From Syntrophomonas zehnderi OL-4 (GTDB lineage: Bacteria > Bacillota > Syntrophomonadia > Syntrophomonadales > Syntrophomonadaceae): a stretch of DNA of 64,000 nt. The position numbers and the translations under genes were made by a program. Below, piece by piece: positions 42,061-51,053 of the stretch. Each line of letters starts with the position of its first letter. The stretch's first letter is position 1. Below the pieces are notes generated by a model. That model ran no database searches. It had not been told where the DNA came from and was given only the letters and a program-made list of their open reading frames with translations. The stretch spans positions 1-64,000 of the forward strand of contig NZ_CGIH01000005.1 in assembly GCF_000983115.1 (NCBI RefSeq), in the 5' to 3' direction.

Positions 42061-42972
42061 ATGAAGTATGCAGCTATTGATATAGGAACTAATTCCTGCC
42101 GTTTATTTATCGCAGAGTTTGACGGAAAGCGAATGATCCCATTATATAAGGATCTTAAAACCACCCGTATCGGCCAGGGTTTAAATGACACCGGTTTGAT
42201 TAAGCCGGAAGCTCTAAGTCGAACCCTGGCCTGCCTGACTGACTATCATCAAATCCTGGTGGACTGGGGGGTGGCAAAATATCAGGCTATTGCTACCAGC
42301 GCTGTGCGGGAAGCGATTAACGGCCAGGATTTTGTGCAGCAGGCGGCCGCGCACAGCCGGATAAAAGTTGATATTATCAGCGGCGAAGCTGAGGCCCGGT
42401 TGAGTTATCAGGGCGTAGTAAAAGGGCTATCCCTTAAACATCCGCCCCTGGTGGTTGATCTAGGCGGCGGCAGTATGGAGTTTATATGCGAACCGGATTT
42501 TGTTTTATCGATTCCCTTAGGGGCGGTGCGGGCTACCGAACTGAATATGTCAGCGGCAGAAATCAGCCGACACCTTGACCCCATCCAGGAATTTCAGCAC
42601 CGTTTCGGAGAACACCAACTGGTTTTTACGGGCGGAACCGCCAGCAGTCTGGCGGCGATAAAATTAGGTCTGGCTACCTTTGAACCCAGTCTGGTGCATG
42701 GCTGCCGCTTGAGCCGCACGGAGATAGATGATCTTTATGAACTCCTGGCCCGAACCCCTTTATCTAAGCGCCGCGGTCTGCCGGGTCTGCAGCCGGAAAG
42801 AGCCGATATTATCGTAGCAGGAGCCCTGATCGTAAAGACAACCCTTGCCAAACTAGACAAAACTGAGCTTTATATAAGTGAAAACGATCTCTTGCAAGGC
42901 ATCATCTGGTCTTTAATAGAGGCGGACAGTACGGATTTTGCGGATTTTAGCGGTAATAATGGACAAAGATAA
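42061..42972 (+). CDS. ppx: Ppx/GppA family exopolyphosphatase
   Basis: A 303-residue phosphatase of the ASKHA fold acting on polyphosphate or pppGpp. Seen: the first phosphate loop AIDIGTNSCRLFIAEF, the ATSAVREA segment, the acidic SGEAEARLSY, and the second glycine loop VVDLGGGSMEFI. The core-only size fits the short, single-module Ppx/GppA proteins. ATG at 42061 follows AGGGGGA; an open frame runs further up to 41995 without a ribosome site. The final codons and stop (reading NGQR then TAA) lie in the left terminus of a dispersed repeat element, which may have replaced the original end. Confidence 0.92.
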   Translation: MKYAAIDIGTNSCRLFIAEFDGKRMIPLYKDLKTTRIGQGLNDTGLIKPEALSRTLACLTDYHQILVDWGVAKYQAIATSAVREAINGQDFVQQAAAHSRIKVDIISGEAEARLSYQGVVKGLSLKHPPLVVDLGGGSMEFICEPDFVLSIPLGAVRATELNMSAAEISRHLDPIQEFQHRFGEHQLVFTGGTASSLAAIKLGLATFEPSLVHGCRLSRTEIDDLYELLARTPLSKRRGLPGLQPERADIIVAGALIVKTTLAKLDKTELYISENDLLQGIIWSLIEADSTDFADFSGNNGQR

Positions 42973-43248
42973 CACAACCCATCGCGGAGCAGTCCGTAAC
43001 CCGTAGCGGAGGCTTCAGCCTCCACAGGCATACGAAGGCCCGTAGCGGCGCAGCCCATAGCCCGTAGCGGAGGCTTCAGCCTCCGCAGGCATACGAAGTC
43101 CCGTAGCAGAGCAGCCAATAACCCGTAGCGGAGGCTTTAGCCTCCGCAGAAATACAAAGACTCCGGGCATACGTGTTCTTAAAGGTCAAAAAATAAAATT
43201 CTAAAAAATCTGTGTTAATCCATTAATTCTGTGTTATCCGTGTCTATT
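42958..43248. repeat. Composite repeat element overlapping the ppx stop
   Basis: Left end AATGGACAAAGATAACAC (from 42958) and right end TCTGTGTTATCCGTGTC (region 43228-43248) are imperfect inverted repeats of the dispersed family. Inside are three copies of a 61-bp REP-like unit (listed separately). The left end lies within the last codons of ppx. Confidence 0.7.
43000..43182. repeat. Three 61-bp REP-like repeats
   Basis: Copies start at about 43000, 43061 and 43122. Each begins CCGTAGCGGAGGCTTCAGCC and continues with CTCC(G/A)CAG and a CATACGAAG-type spacer. The core GCGGAGGCT pairs with AGCCTCCGC. It is related to, but distinct from, the GCGGAAGCT palindromes upstream of ppx. 43183-43403 otherwise holds only the element's right end and the spoIIE promoter. 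Confidence 0.85.
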
Positions 43249-43332
43249 ATTCTCACCAAATCCCCGTTACCCGCGGCTATGTGAAAAACATCCAGGATTT
43301 TGTTTGAAAAAAATAATTGCCGCTCTATAGAG

Positions 43333-43365
43333 CTGACAATTTATCTAGCGCCCCCTTGGTATAAT
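43333..43365 (+). promoter_or_regulatory. spoIIE promoter with 21-bp spacing
   Basis: CTGACA (43333-43338) and a consensus TATAAT (43360-43365) are separated by 21 bases instead of 17. In B. subtilis spoIIE and spoIIG have this abnormal spacing and need Spo0A~P for activation by sigma-A. I do not find a textbook 0A box; GTTTGAA near 43303 is only a rough match. Confidence 0.6.
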
Positions 43366-43403
43366 AGTGGGACTCAGGCTTAGGATTAGGGGGTAATAGA
43401 CAA

Positions 43404-45878
43404 ATGGAAAGACTGGAAGTATACCCTTTTCAAAGAGTAGAGGAACAAATACCGTCCAGAGAAGCCAGAAGGAAGGAAAAAAACAGCCTTCCCCGTATCA
43501 ATTTAGATATTAAACGGGTTTTTAACGCGCAGAATCTACAAACCGCAAGCCGGCAAATAATGGCTCTATTAAAGGCCGAGTATCTGCTCCTGGCCTTGGG
43601 GGCGATTATTATGTCTCGAGCCTTTATCCTTGGTGAGCTACTTCCTTTTATTTACGCATTTGTGGCCGTTTTCGCGGTCAAGGACAAGAAACGCAGCCTT
43701 GTTTTGGTTAGTGCGGCCCTGCTGGGACTCTCTACCGTACTGGAAGGGACAGCTCTGCTGACCAATGTTTTGGCGGTAGGAGCTTTAGCCCTGGTACTTA
43801 ATTATATTAAAATTGAAGAGAGCAAAGGTTGGTGGGAGCTGCCCCTGATTACACTGACGGTGGTTATCCTGGTAAAAACCATAGCGATCCTGATTGGCGG
43901 CATAAACTTCTATCAGGAAATGGTAGCCGTTTTTGAAGCCATGATCAGTGCGGTTATTACCTTTGTTTTTTTAAATTGCGGTCAGGTTATAAAGCAAAAG
44001 AAAGCCGTAGCCCATTTCAGCTTTGAAGAAATGGCGGCCTTTATGGTTATGGGTATTGCCCTGATTATGGGTTTAAACGATATTAAAGTGGCCGGGTTGG
44101 AGGTAAGCAGCATCCTGTGCCGGCTGGGGATTATGACAGCCGCATACGTTTGGGGTATGGGCGGAGGGGCTATAATGGGCGTAATGTCGGGCATCATTCC
44201 TTCCATCGCCTCCAGTGTTTTTGCCCAAACCCTGGGAATTTACTCCATATCCGGACTTTTAGCCGGTGCTTTTCGAAACTTTGGACGCCTGGGAGTGATA
44301 ATAGGCTTTATGTTGGGAAATCTGGCCTTATCCATGTTTATTGCGGAAAGCCAGGTAACCATCCTGGGAATGTGGGAAACCGTGATTGCCAGTATGATGT
44401 TCTTCCTTTTGCCGGAGTCCTTAAAGGATAAGCTGCCTTATCATAGTCTGGGGTCGCTGGATGCCGGAAAAGACCTGGACTTTAAAAAGGTGGATAGCCG
44501 CGTCAAGCAATCGGTTGAAAATCGTATCCATCACCTGGCCCAGGTTTTCGATGAGTTAAGTGCTACTTTCGCCGGCAATCCGGAACGGGATGGCAATAGG
44601 CGCAACAGTTCATATATTAGCTATCTCTACGATGAACTGGCCCATGGCTTCTGTGATGGCTGCACCCGATTCAATAGTTGTTGGCATCGGGACTATTACA
44701 ATACTTCTCAGGAGATACTCGACCTTTTCAGCATCATTGAGAGGGAGGGGCAGTTAAGTTATGATGATTGCCCGCCCGCTTTTAAACGCAAGTGTATTAA
44801 TGGAAGAGAATTGATAACGACCATAAACTATCTATTTGACAATCTGCGGGTAAATGAATACTGGTCGGAAAAGATGGACGAATCGCGGGAACTGGTGGCC
44901 CATCAGCTTAAAGGGGTCAGCCAAGTAGTTAGAAACCTGGCCGAGGAAATCGATGTCGATACCTTTGTGGATATTGAAATGCGGGATAAACTGCTGAAAT
45001 CATGTAAACGGATGGGCATCAATCTGAAAGATATCATCCCTCTGCGCGCCGCGGATGAGCAGATCCTATTAAACGTTGTCTGCGGGTCGTGTATAGACGG
45101 CAGCGGCTGCGAACTCAGTATCGCTCCGGCCATATCTTCGCTTATGGGTTATAAAATGGAGGTCTGTCAAAAAAAATGTCCGCCCCTGCCGGGTAAAGGA
45201 GCCTGCGAATTTACCTTGGCGCGGACATTTACGTATCAGGTAAACACTGCGGCCGCCCAAGTGGCCAGGGAAGAATTAAGCGGAGACAGCCTGACTATAA
45301 CCACACTTAAAAGCGGCAAGGAATTGATCGTATTAGGTGATGGCATGGGTGTCGGCGAAAAAGCCTGGGAGGAGAGCAGCACCGCTGTCAGGCTGTTGGA
45401 GGATTTGTTAGACAGCGGCTTTGACAAGGAACTGGCGTTAAAGACTGTAAATTCAGTACTTTTGCTGCGTTCCCGCAGTGACACTTTTACGACCGTGGAT
45501 ATGGTAATGATAGATCTTTATACAGGTGACGTTGATTTCTTCAAAACGGCCGGCGCTCCGTCGTTTATTAAACGAGGTCAGCAGGTCAGTGTAATAAATA
45601 CTTCCTCACTGCCTTTAGGAATATTGGAAGAGGTTGAGCCGGCCAGTGCCAAAAGATCCTTGTTGCCCCGGGATATGATTATAATGGTCAGTGACGGGGT
45701 CATGGAGGTCTCCCGCCAAAAAAACGGAGAAAAGTGGATTGCAGACCTTTTAAGGCATATGCATGAAACCGAGCCCCAGCAAGTAGCCGATCTGGTTATA
45801 AACCAGGCCTTAAAACTGGCCGATGGCAAACCCCACGATGACATGACCGTTATCTGCCTGAAATTAGAATTAATCTAA
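43404..45878 (+). CDS. spoIIE: Stage II sporulation protein E (SpoIIE phosphatase)
   Basis: Dephosphorylates SpoIIAA to release sigma-F in the forespore, and acts at the polar septum. 824 residues. N-terminal part has about ten membrane helices (about 60-330), then a cytoplasmic regulatory region with cysteine pairs (GFCDGCTRFNSCWHRDYY). The C-terminal PP2C phosphatase has metal-binding aspartates in LGDGMGVG (about 646), DMVMIDLYTGDVDF, VSDGVME (about 764) and HDDMTVI (about 812). ATG at 43404 follows AGGGGG. Located between yabR/ppx and tilS as in Bacillus. Confidence 0.97.
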   Translation: MERLEVYPFQRVEEQIPSREARRKEKNSLPRINLDIKRVFNAQNLQTASRQIMALLKAEYLLLALGAIIMSRAFILGELLPFIYAFVAVFAVKDKKRSLVLVSAALLGLSTVLEGTALLTNVLAVGALALVLNYIKIEESKGWWELPLITLTVVILVKTIAILIGGINFYQEMVAVFEAMISAVITFVFLNCGQVIKQKKAVAHFSFEEMAAFMVMGIALIMGLNDIKVAGLEVSSILCRLGIMTAAYVWGMGGGAIMGVMSGIIPSIASSVFAQTLGIYSISGLLAGAFRNFGRLGVIIGFMLGNLALSMFIAESQVTILGMWETVIASMMFFLLPESLKDKLPYHSLGSLDAGKDLDFKKVDSRVKQSVENRIHHLAQVFDELSATFAGNPERDGNRRNSSYISYLYDELAHGFCDGCTRFNSCWHRDYYNTSQEILDLFSIIEREGQLSYDDCPPAFKRKCINGRELITTINYLFDNLRVNEYWSEKMDESRELVAHQLKGVSQVVRNLAEEIDVDTFVDIEMRDKLLKSCKRMGINLKDIIPLRAADEQILLNVVCGSCIDGSGCELSIAPAISSLMGYKMEVCQKKCPPLPGKGACEFTLARTFTYQVNTAAAQVAREELSGDSLTITTLKSGKELIVLGDGMGVGEKAWEESSTAVRLLEDLLDSGFDKELALKTVNSVLLLRSRSDTFTTVDMVMIDLYTGDVDFFKTAGAPSFIKRGQQVSVINTSSLPLGILEEVEPASAKRSLLPRDMIIMVSDGVMEVSRQKNGEKWIADLLRHMHETEPQQVADLVINQALKLADGKPHDDMTVICLKLELI

Positions 45879-45910
45879 TCTAAAAACAAATAATAAAAGC
45901 TTTCATAAGA

Positions 45911-46135
45911 TGCGGGTAACGCTCGTTTACAGGGATTAATCAGATACAGATTTACACAGCCGCTTAAATAGCGATCCGGCACACAGCCGAGGCGATTTAC
46001 GGCTAAAAGCCGCGTAAATCACCCTGCGGGTACTTCCGATAGGCACTTAGTTCCTAATTATGGTTGCCATGCAATCCGCGTTTACTAATAAAAACGGGGG
46101 ATTATATGGTGACGGCGGTTAAGGACTTTATTATT
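45911..46135. repeat. Tandem duplication copy A (repeat element plus tilS 5' end)
   Basis: About 225 bases matching 46224-46450 at most positions. It comprises a dispersed-family left end, the stretch AGATACAGATTTACACAGCC, a diverged 47-bp-type unit (CACCCTGCGGGTACTTCCGA), the right end and the first ten codons of tilS with its ribosome site. Confidence 0.85.
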
Positions 46136-46207
46136 CATATGCCCGGCCTCAGGAAAAAACCTGGGGTCTTTTGTTTGACAACCGCTCCAACTTGGGTAGG
46201 ATATTAA
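46106..46207 (+). pseudogene. Truncated tilS copy
   Basis: A 33-codon frame, starting MVTAVKDFIIH, with the same GGGGGATTAT leader as tilS (MLTVVKDYIID). After residue 11 the sequence diverges and reaches a stop at 46205-46207. It could be translated but lacks every functional motif. It is the downstream end of duplication copy A. Confidence 0.75.
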
Positions 46208-46223
46208 ATAGACGACAGGTGTT

Positions 46224-46450
46224 AATAGACGCGAATAACGCCCGTTTACAGGGATTAATCAGATACAGATTTACACAGCCGCATAAATAGCGACCCGGCA
46301 CACAGCCGAGGCGATTTACGACTAAAAAGCCACGTAAATCACCCTGCGGGAACTGCCGATAGACACTGCGTTCCCAAGTTGCCGCGCAATCTGCGTCTAC
46401 TAATAAAAGCGGGGGATTATATGTTGACGGTGGTTAAGGACTATATTATT
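46224..46450. repeat. Tandem duplication copy B (ends inside tilS)
   Basis: The partner of 45911-46135, offset by 315-319 bases. The left end here is better kept (AATAGACGCGAATAACGC). The copy runs through the tilS start at 46421 into its tenth codon. Confidence 0.85.
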
Positions 46451-47797
46451 GACAATAGGTTGCTTGAGCCGGGGGAACGGGTGATTGTGGCCGTTTCCGG
46501 GGGGCCTGATTCCATGGCGCTTTTAAATATTTTAAAAACCCTTTCAACCCAGCTTGATATTGAGCTTGTAGCTGCGCATGTCAACCACGATTTGCGCCCT
46601 GAAGCCCAGGCCGAGGCTGAATTTGTAGCGGAGCAGTCACATAGTCTGGGTATACCCTGCCACATTCGCAAGATCAACGTCAGAGAACTGGCCCGTCAGG
46701 AAAAAACCTCCCTGGAGGATGCCGGCCGCCGGGCCAGGTATCGTTTTTTCTATACTTTGCTGGCGGAACAAGGGGCAGCCAAAATTGCGACCGCCCATCA
46801 TCGCGATGACGTAGCTGAAACAGTTTTGCTGCATCTTTTAAGAGGTTCGGGCATCCAGGGATTACGAGGCATTATGCCGCAAAACGGTGAATTGATCCGG
46901 CCCTTGCTGGCAGTGGAAAAAGAAGAACTGATCTATTATCTTAAAAAAAACAACCTAAACTACTGCTGGGATCAGAGCAATGAAGATCCGGAATTTCTGC
47001 GCAACCGCATTCGCCACCAGTTGATTCCATTGTTGGAACAGGAATACAATCCGCGTATCGTTGCCAACCTCAACCGTTTGGCGGATATTGCCCAAGCGGA
47101 GAATGAATTTCTGGAAGATGAAACCAGCGCCTATTGGAATAGGGTGGTCGAAAAAGCAGAACCTAATACGATTATATTTTCCCTGCCGCTCTTCAGCCAA
47201 ATGCCGCTGGCAGTCCGAAGGCGTCTGGTGATGCGAGCTTTGGCTAAGCTGGGCAGCCCCGGCGGGTGGGAAGCCCGGGATGTGGAAAAGATCTTAGAAT
47301 TAAGCGAAAAACCCGGTTCAGCTAAGGTTATAAAGCTAAAAAAGCAGCTTTTGGTCAACAAGTCTTATGAGAGAATAATATTTACAAAAAACTGGTCAAA
47401 ACCCCAGGCTTTTTGTCTAAGGATAGCTATTCCCGGTGAAGTTAAATTGCCGGGGGGAAGCGCCTACTATTTTTCAGTCGAGGCAGCCGGTGGGTCTACC
47501 CCGGATAAGGGAGATAGGCAAGAAGAAGTAATCTATCTGGATTACGATAAAATGCCCCAGCCTCTGGTGGTTCGTTCCCGTCAGGAAGGCGATGTTTTTC
47601 AACCGGCGGGTTTTTCCGGTCATAAACGCCTAAAAAAGTATCTGATCGAAAAAAAAGTGCCCTTTTGGGAGCGGGATCTGGTTCCGGTTTTGGCGTCCCA
47701 GGAAGGAAAAATCTATGCTATCCTGGGTCATTGCGTCAGTCAGGCCGCTGCTGTAAGTGCCGCCACCCAAACCGTGCTGATAATAAAAAAGATCTGA
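46421..47797 (+). CDS. tilS: tRNA(Ile)-lysidine synthetase
   Basis: Adds lysine to the wobble C34 of the minor tRNA-Ile so that it reads AUA. 458 residues. PP-loop VAVSGGPDSMALL with the ATP-binding SGGPDS at 26-31; then the AAHVNHDLRPEAQAEAEFV segment, ATAHHRDDVAETVLLHLLRG and RPLLAVEKEEL. The C-terminal substrate-binding domain extends to the end (RSRQEGDVFQPAGFSGHKRL). ATG at 46421 follows CGGGGGA. In B. subtilis hprT lies between tilS and ftsH; it is missing here, and ftsH follows with its own promoter. Confidence 0.96.
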   Translation: MLTVVKDYIIDNRLLEPGERVIVAVSGGPDSMALLNILKTLSTQLDIELVAAHVNHDLRPEAQAEAEFVAEQSHSLGIPCHIRKINVRELARQEKTSLEDAGRRARYRFFYTLLAEQGAAKIATAHHRDDVAETVLLHLLRGSGIQGLRGIMPQNGELIRPLLAVEKEELIYYLKKNNLNYCWDQSNEDPEFLRNRIRHQLIPLLEQEYNPRIVANLNRLADIAQAENEFLEDETSAYWNRVVEKAEPNTIIFSLPLFSQMPLAVRRRLVMRALAKLGSPGGWEARDVEKILELSEKPGSAKVIKLKKQLLVNKSYERIIFTKNWSKPQAFCLRIAIPGEVKLPGGSAYYFSVEAAGGSTPDKGDRQEEVIYLDYDKMPQPLVVRSRQEGDVFQPAGFSGHKRLKKYLIEKKVPFWERDLVPVLASQEGKIYAILGHCVSQAAAVSAATQTVLIIKKI

Positions 47798-47817
47798 ATA
47801 TAAAACCATACGGTAAA

Positions 47818-47846
47818 TTGAAAAGGCATCCCGCTTATGCTACAAT
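47818..47846 (+). promoter_or_regulatory. Sigma-A promoter of ftsH
   Basis: TTGAAA (47818-47823), a 17-base spacer and TACAAT (47841-47846), 84 bases before the start. Confidence 0.72.
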
Positions 47847-47929
47847 ATGACAATGTTTTAAACCACATAGGCTAAAAACAGCACAAGCTGCATTGCCATA
47901 AAAAATCACCAAACAGGGGAGGTAATTAA

Positions 47930-49864
47930 TTGGACAGAGCCCTAAAAAACATTGCGATTTATGTTTTGATTGTTCTCCTGGCCTTATTTGCAATAAAAAT
48001 GACCTCAGCACCGCAGGCAAAAGTAGAGGAAATTTCCTTTTCCCAATTCTATAACAAGGTGCAGGCTGGAGAAGTCAAATCAGCAAATATTGAAGTTAAT
48101 AACCTCGTTTATACGGTGTCGGCTCAGTTAAAAAACGGAGACAAGGTTACTACCGTTGCTACCAAAGAAAGCGGTATCGAAAAAACCATGCAGGAAAAAG
48201 GCGTGCAGGTAAAAACCAAAGCCGAAGACCCGCCTCCATGGTGGACATCGCTTTTGACAACCCTGTTCCCGATTCTTATCCTGATTGCCTTCCTGATCTT
48301 TATCATGAACCAAACCCAGGGCGGCGGCAATAAGGTTATGCAGTTTGGCAAGAGTAAAGCCCGCATGATGTCTGGAGAAGCCGTTAAAACCACCTTTAAA
48401 GACGTAGCCGGGGCGGAAGAAGCCAAGGAAGAAATGGCCGAAGTGGTTGAATTCCTGAAAAACCCGGAAAAATTCGTAAAAATAGGCGCTAAAATCCCCA
48501 AGGGAGTATTGCTCTATGGTGCGCCGGGAACCGGCAAGACCTTAATGGCCAAAGCCGTTGCCGGGGAAGCCGGAGTCCCTTTTTTCTCCATCAGCGGTTC
48601 TGATTTTGTGGAAATGTTTGTAGGTGTAGGTGCAGCCCGGGTACGGGATCTGTTCGAACAGGCCAAGAAAAATGCACCCTGTATCGTATTTATAGATGAA
48701 ATTGATGCCGTCGGCCGCCAGCGCGGAGCCGGTCTGGGCGGCGGGCACGATGAAAGGGAACAAACCCTCAACCAGTTGCTGGTTGAGATGGATGGTTTCA
48801 GCACTAATGAGGGCATAATTGTTATGGCCTCCACCAACCGCCCGGATATTTTGGATCCGGCCCTCTTAAGACCAGGCAGATTTGACCGCCATATCCTGAT
48901 TGACCGTCCTGATGTCAAAGGTCGGGAAGAGATCCTGAAGGTACATGTAAAAGACAAACCTCTGGATGAATCGGTAAATTTAGAAATACTGGCCAAGCGA
49001 ACCCCTGGTTTCACAGGTGCTGACCTGGCTAATCTGGTGAATGAAGCGGCATTGTTGTCGGCACGCCGTGACAAGGACAAAGTAGGCATGGGGGAAATGG
49101 AAGAATCGATAGAACGGGTCATCGCCGGCCCGGAAAAAAAGACCCGGGTTATTTCCGAAAAAGAAAAGCGTCTGGTGGCATACCATGAGGCAGGTCATGC
49201 CATGGTTGCATATTCTCTGCCGCATACGGACAAACTGCACAAGATATCAATTATTCCGCGCGGACGTGCCGGGGGTTATACCCTGCTTTTGCCTGAGGAG
49301 GATCGCAACTATATTACCAAATCCCATATGCTGGATGAAGTTACCACCCTCTTAGGGGGGAGGGTAGCCGAAGCCCTGGTTCTCAATGATATCAGCACCG
49401 GCGCCCAGAATGACTTGGAGCGTGCCAGCAGTATCGTCCGCAAGATGATCACCGAATACGGCATGAGTGAAGAATTAGGACCGCTCACATTTGGACATAA
49501 AAGCGAGGAAGTATTTTTGGGCCGGGATATTTCCCGGGATCGCAACTATTCTGATGCCATTGCCTATGCTATCGACAAGGAAGCCTCGCAGTATATGGAA
49601 GCCAGTTATGAGAAAGCCGAACAGATATTAAAGGATAACATGGAAAAACTGCATATTGTAGCGGGCCGCTTAATTGAGCAGGAAAGCATGGAAGCCGATG
49701 AATTTGAAGAAATTATGACCGGCGTTAATGGACAGGCTGCCAATGAAGCTGACAAGTCAGCGGATCAGAACCAAAATGCACCAGAGCTGCCGGCAAACCC
49801 GGAACAGGAAGCTAAAGAAGCAGACCAACCCGGCGTCCCGGAAAATGATGTACCGGCGGAATAA
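47930..49864 (+). CDS. ftsH: ATP-dependent zinc metalloprotease FtsH
   Basis: Membrane-anchored AAA protease for membrane-protein quality control and regulator turnover. 644 residues. Two membrane helices (about 5-22 and 105-125) enclose an external domain. The AAA domain has Walker A GAPGTGKT (about 197-204), Walker [12 protein letters not shown] and the second-region [17 protein letters not shown]. The protease zinc site HEAGH is at about 418-422. The acidic, Gln/Pro-rich tail after about 605 is variable. Start is TTG at 47930 after GGGGAGGT. Position after tilS matches Bacillus. Confidence 0.97.
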   Translation: MDRALKNIAIYVLIVLLALFAIKMTSAPQAKVEEISFSQFYNKVQAGEVKSANIEVNNLVYTVSAQLKNGDKVTTVATKESGIEKTMQEKGVQVKTKAEDPPPWWTSLLTTLFPILILIAFLIFIMNQTQGGGNKVMQFGKSKARMMSGEAVKTTFKDVAGAEEAKEEMAEVVEFLKNPEKFVKIGAKIPKGVLLYGAPGTGKTLMAKAVAGEAGVPFFSISGSDFVEMFVGVGAARVRDLFEQAKKNAPCIVFIDEIDAVGRQRGAGLGGGHDEREQTLNQLLVEMDGFSTNEGIIVMASTNRPDILDPALLRPGRFDRHILIDRPDVKGREEILKVHVKDKPLDESVNLEILAKRTPGFTGADLANLVNEAALLSARRDKDKVGMGEMEESIERVIAGPEKKTRVISEKEKRLVAYHEAGHAMVAYSLPHTDKLHKISIIPRGRAGGYTLLLPEEDRNYITKSHMLDEVTTLLGGRVAEALVLNDISTGAQNDLERASSIVRKMITEYGMSEELGPLTFGHKSEEVFLGRDISRDRNYSDAIAYAIDKEASQYMEASYEKAEQILKDNMEKLHIVAGRLIEQESMEADEFEEIMTGVNGQAANEADKSADQNQNAPELPANPEQEAKEADQPGVPENDVPAE

Positions 49865-50482
49865 AACCCCAGCCGCCCACTAGGATAGTCAGGCAAAACA
49901 TTTTTAGCACCTTAATAGACACAGATAACACGGATTACAAGGATTTTCACAGGTAATTTATAGATATTTATTAAAAAATGTGTGAAAACCCAATAGATCT
50001 TTGTTATCTGTGTCTATTTTATTACTACCCCCAAGGGCAACATCAGTAGTGCCCGAAGGGTACAGCCGCCTAATAAAAAGTTAGCTGTGTGTTGCGAATT
50101 TAGATAATTCGTTCCCTCGCAAAAGCTAAAGCATCCGCTGCGGGGTTAAATTTTATTTTAAAAACCGTGCCAATCCGCACCGATTTTCTAAATAAAAAAA
50201 GCATAAGAACGTTGCTCGCAGACAAAAGATAATAATAATACAAATTGACGAAAGAGCTAGAAAAAATTATATAAATAATTTTATGGGGAAGGATTTTTAG
50301 TTCAGCCGTTTAATATAAATAATTATAATGAGATTTTGCTTATTCAGAAAATCTATTAATGCTTACGGTTAACGAAGAAACTTTAAGCTTCGTTTTCTCA
50401 AATCATTATCCACGGACATACCCGGTCATAAAATCAACCTGATTATGCAAAACCCTCAAATACAATTCGCAGGGGTGAAAAA
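49865..50482. other. Repeat-bearing intergenic region after ftsH
   Basis: The 618-base gap holds the short element at 49914-50018. Then come degenerate pieces of the hairpin repeats (ACCCCCAAGGGC near 50027, and GCAAAAGCTAAAGC followed by ATCCGCTGCGGGG near 50119). From about 50200 to 50460 it is AT-rich with no gene, repeat or clear promoter that I can identify. Confidence 0.6.
49914..50018. repeat. Short 105-bp inverted-repeat element
   Basis: Perfect 17-bp termini: AATAGACACAGATAACA (49914-49930) and its reverse complement (50002-50018). The interior is AT-rich with no ORF. It is a short member of the dispersed family. Confidence 0.88.
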
Positions 50483-51007
50483 ATGAAAAGGGTAGAGTTG
50501 CTATTAAAAGACGCGCACTACATTGAATATATCAACAACAATAACGAAGAGGAAAGCGCCAATAAATACTGCCAGCATGGTCTGCAGCACCATATTGACG
50601 TGGCCCGGATTGCCTATATTCTGGTTCTGGAACACAACGATTTGAACTATTTTGTCAAAGAAGGCGGTCTGAGTGGAAAACTGGCTGCCAAGGAATGTAT
50701 ATATGCTGCCGGTTTGCTGCATGATATCGGAAAATGGAATGAATACCGCACCGGAGCTGACCATGCTGCCTTTGGTGCCAGGCTGGCCCGCGATATACTG
50801 CCGCGAGTCTTTTATAATCCTAACGAAATAGAATTAATCTGTCGGGCAGTATATGAGCACCGTAATATCAGCCGGGACATGAGTTTCCTGGGTGAGCGCG
50901 TCCACCGGGCCGATAACCTGTCCCGGGTTTGCAGTCAGTGCGAAGACCGTGCCAACTGTCCCAAACGGAGCAACAAGGAATTCAGTGTGACCGCTTTTGA
51001 ATATTAA
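50483..51007 (+). CDS. HD-domain phosphohydrolase-like protein
   Basis: A 174-residue HD-superfamily protein. Likely metal ligands are His in QHGLQHHIDVAR, the HD pair in GLLHDIGKW, and later HAA/EHR residues. The C-terminus adds a cysteine cluster (CSQCEDRANC, about 152-161) that could bind zinc or an iron-sulfur centre. Substrate unknown; possibly a nucleotide. ATG at 50483 follows GCAGGGGTG. It precedes the folate genes; a short repeat remnant (from about 51013) lies in the gap. Confidence 0.8.
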   Translation: MKRVELLLKDAHYIEYINNNNEEESANKYCQHGLQHHIDVARIAYILVLEHNDLNYFVKEGGLSGKLAAKECIYAAGLLHDIGKWNEYRTGADHAAFGARLARDILPRVFYNPNEIELICRAVYEHRNISRDMSFLGERVHRADNLSRVCSQCEDRANCPKRSNKEFSVTAFEY

Positions 51008-51012
51008 GAGTA

Positions 51013-51033
51013 AATGGACGCGGATTACGCTGA
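51013..51033. repeat. Solo left-end remnant of the dispersed family
   Basis: AATGGACGCGGATTACGCTG is an isolated element end just before folP. No right end is present. It is followed by the AAGGAG that may serve folP. Confidence 0.55.
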
Positions 51034-51053
51034 TCAAGGAGTTTGTTTAACTG

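Larger units (their letters stand above)
45879..46420. other. Duplicated intergenic region before tilS
   Basis: The 542-base gap consists almost wholly of two tandem copies of one ~230-base stretch (listed separately). No other gene or promoter was recognised. Confidence 0.75.

Noticed and set aside
48514-49122. 202-codon minus-strand open frame inside ftsH
   Set aside because: Opposite the conserved AAA domain, serine/arginine-rich low-complexity translation, no start signal.
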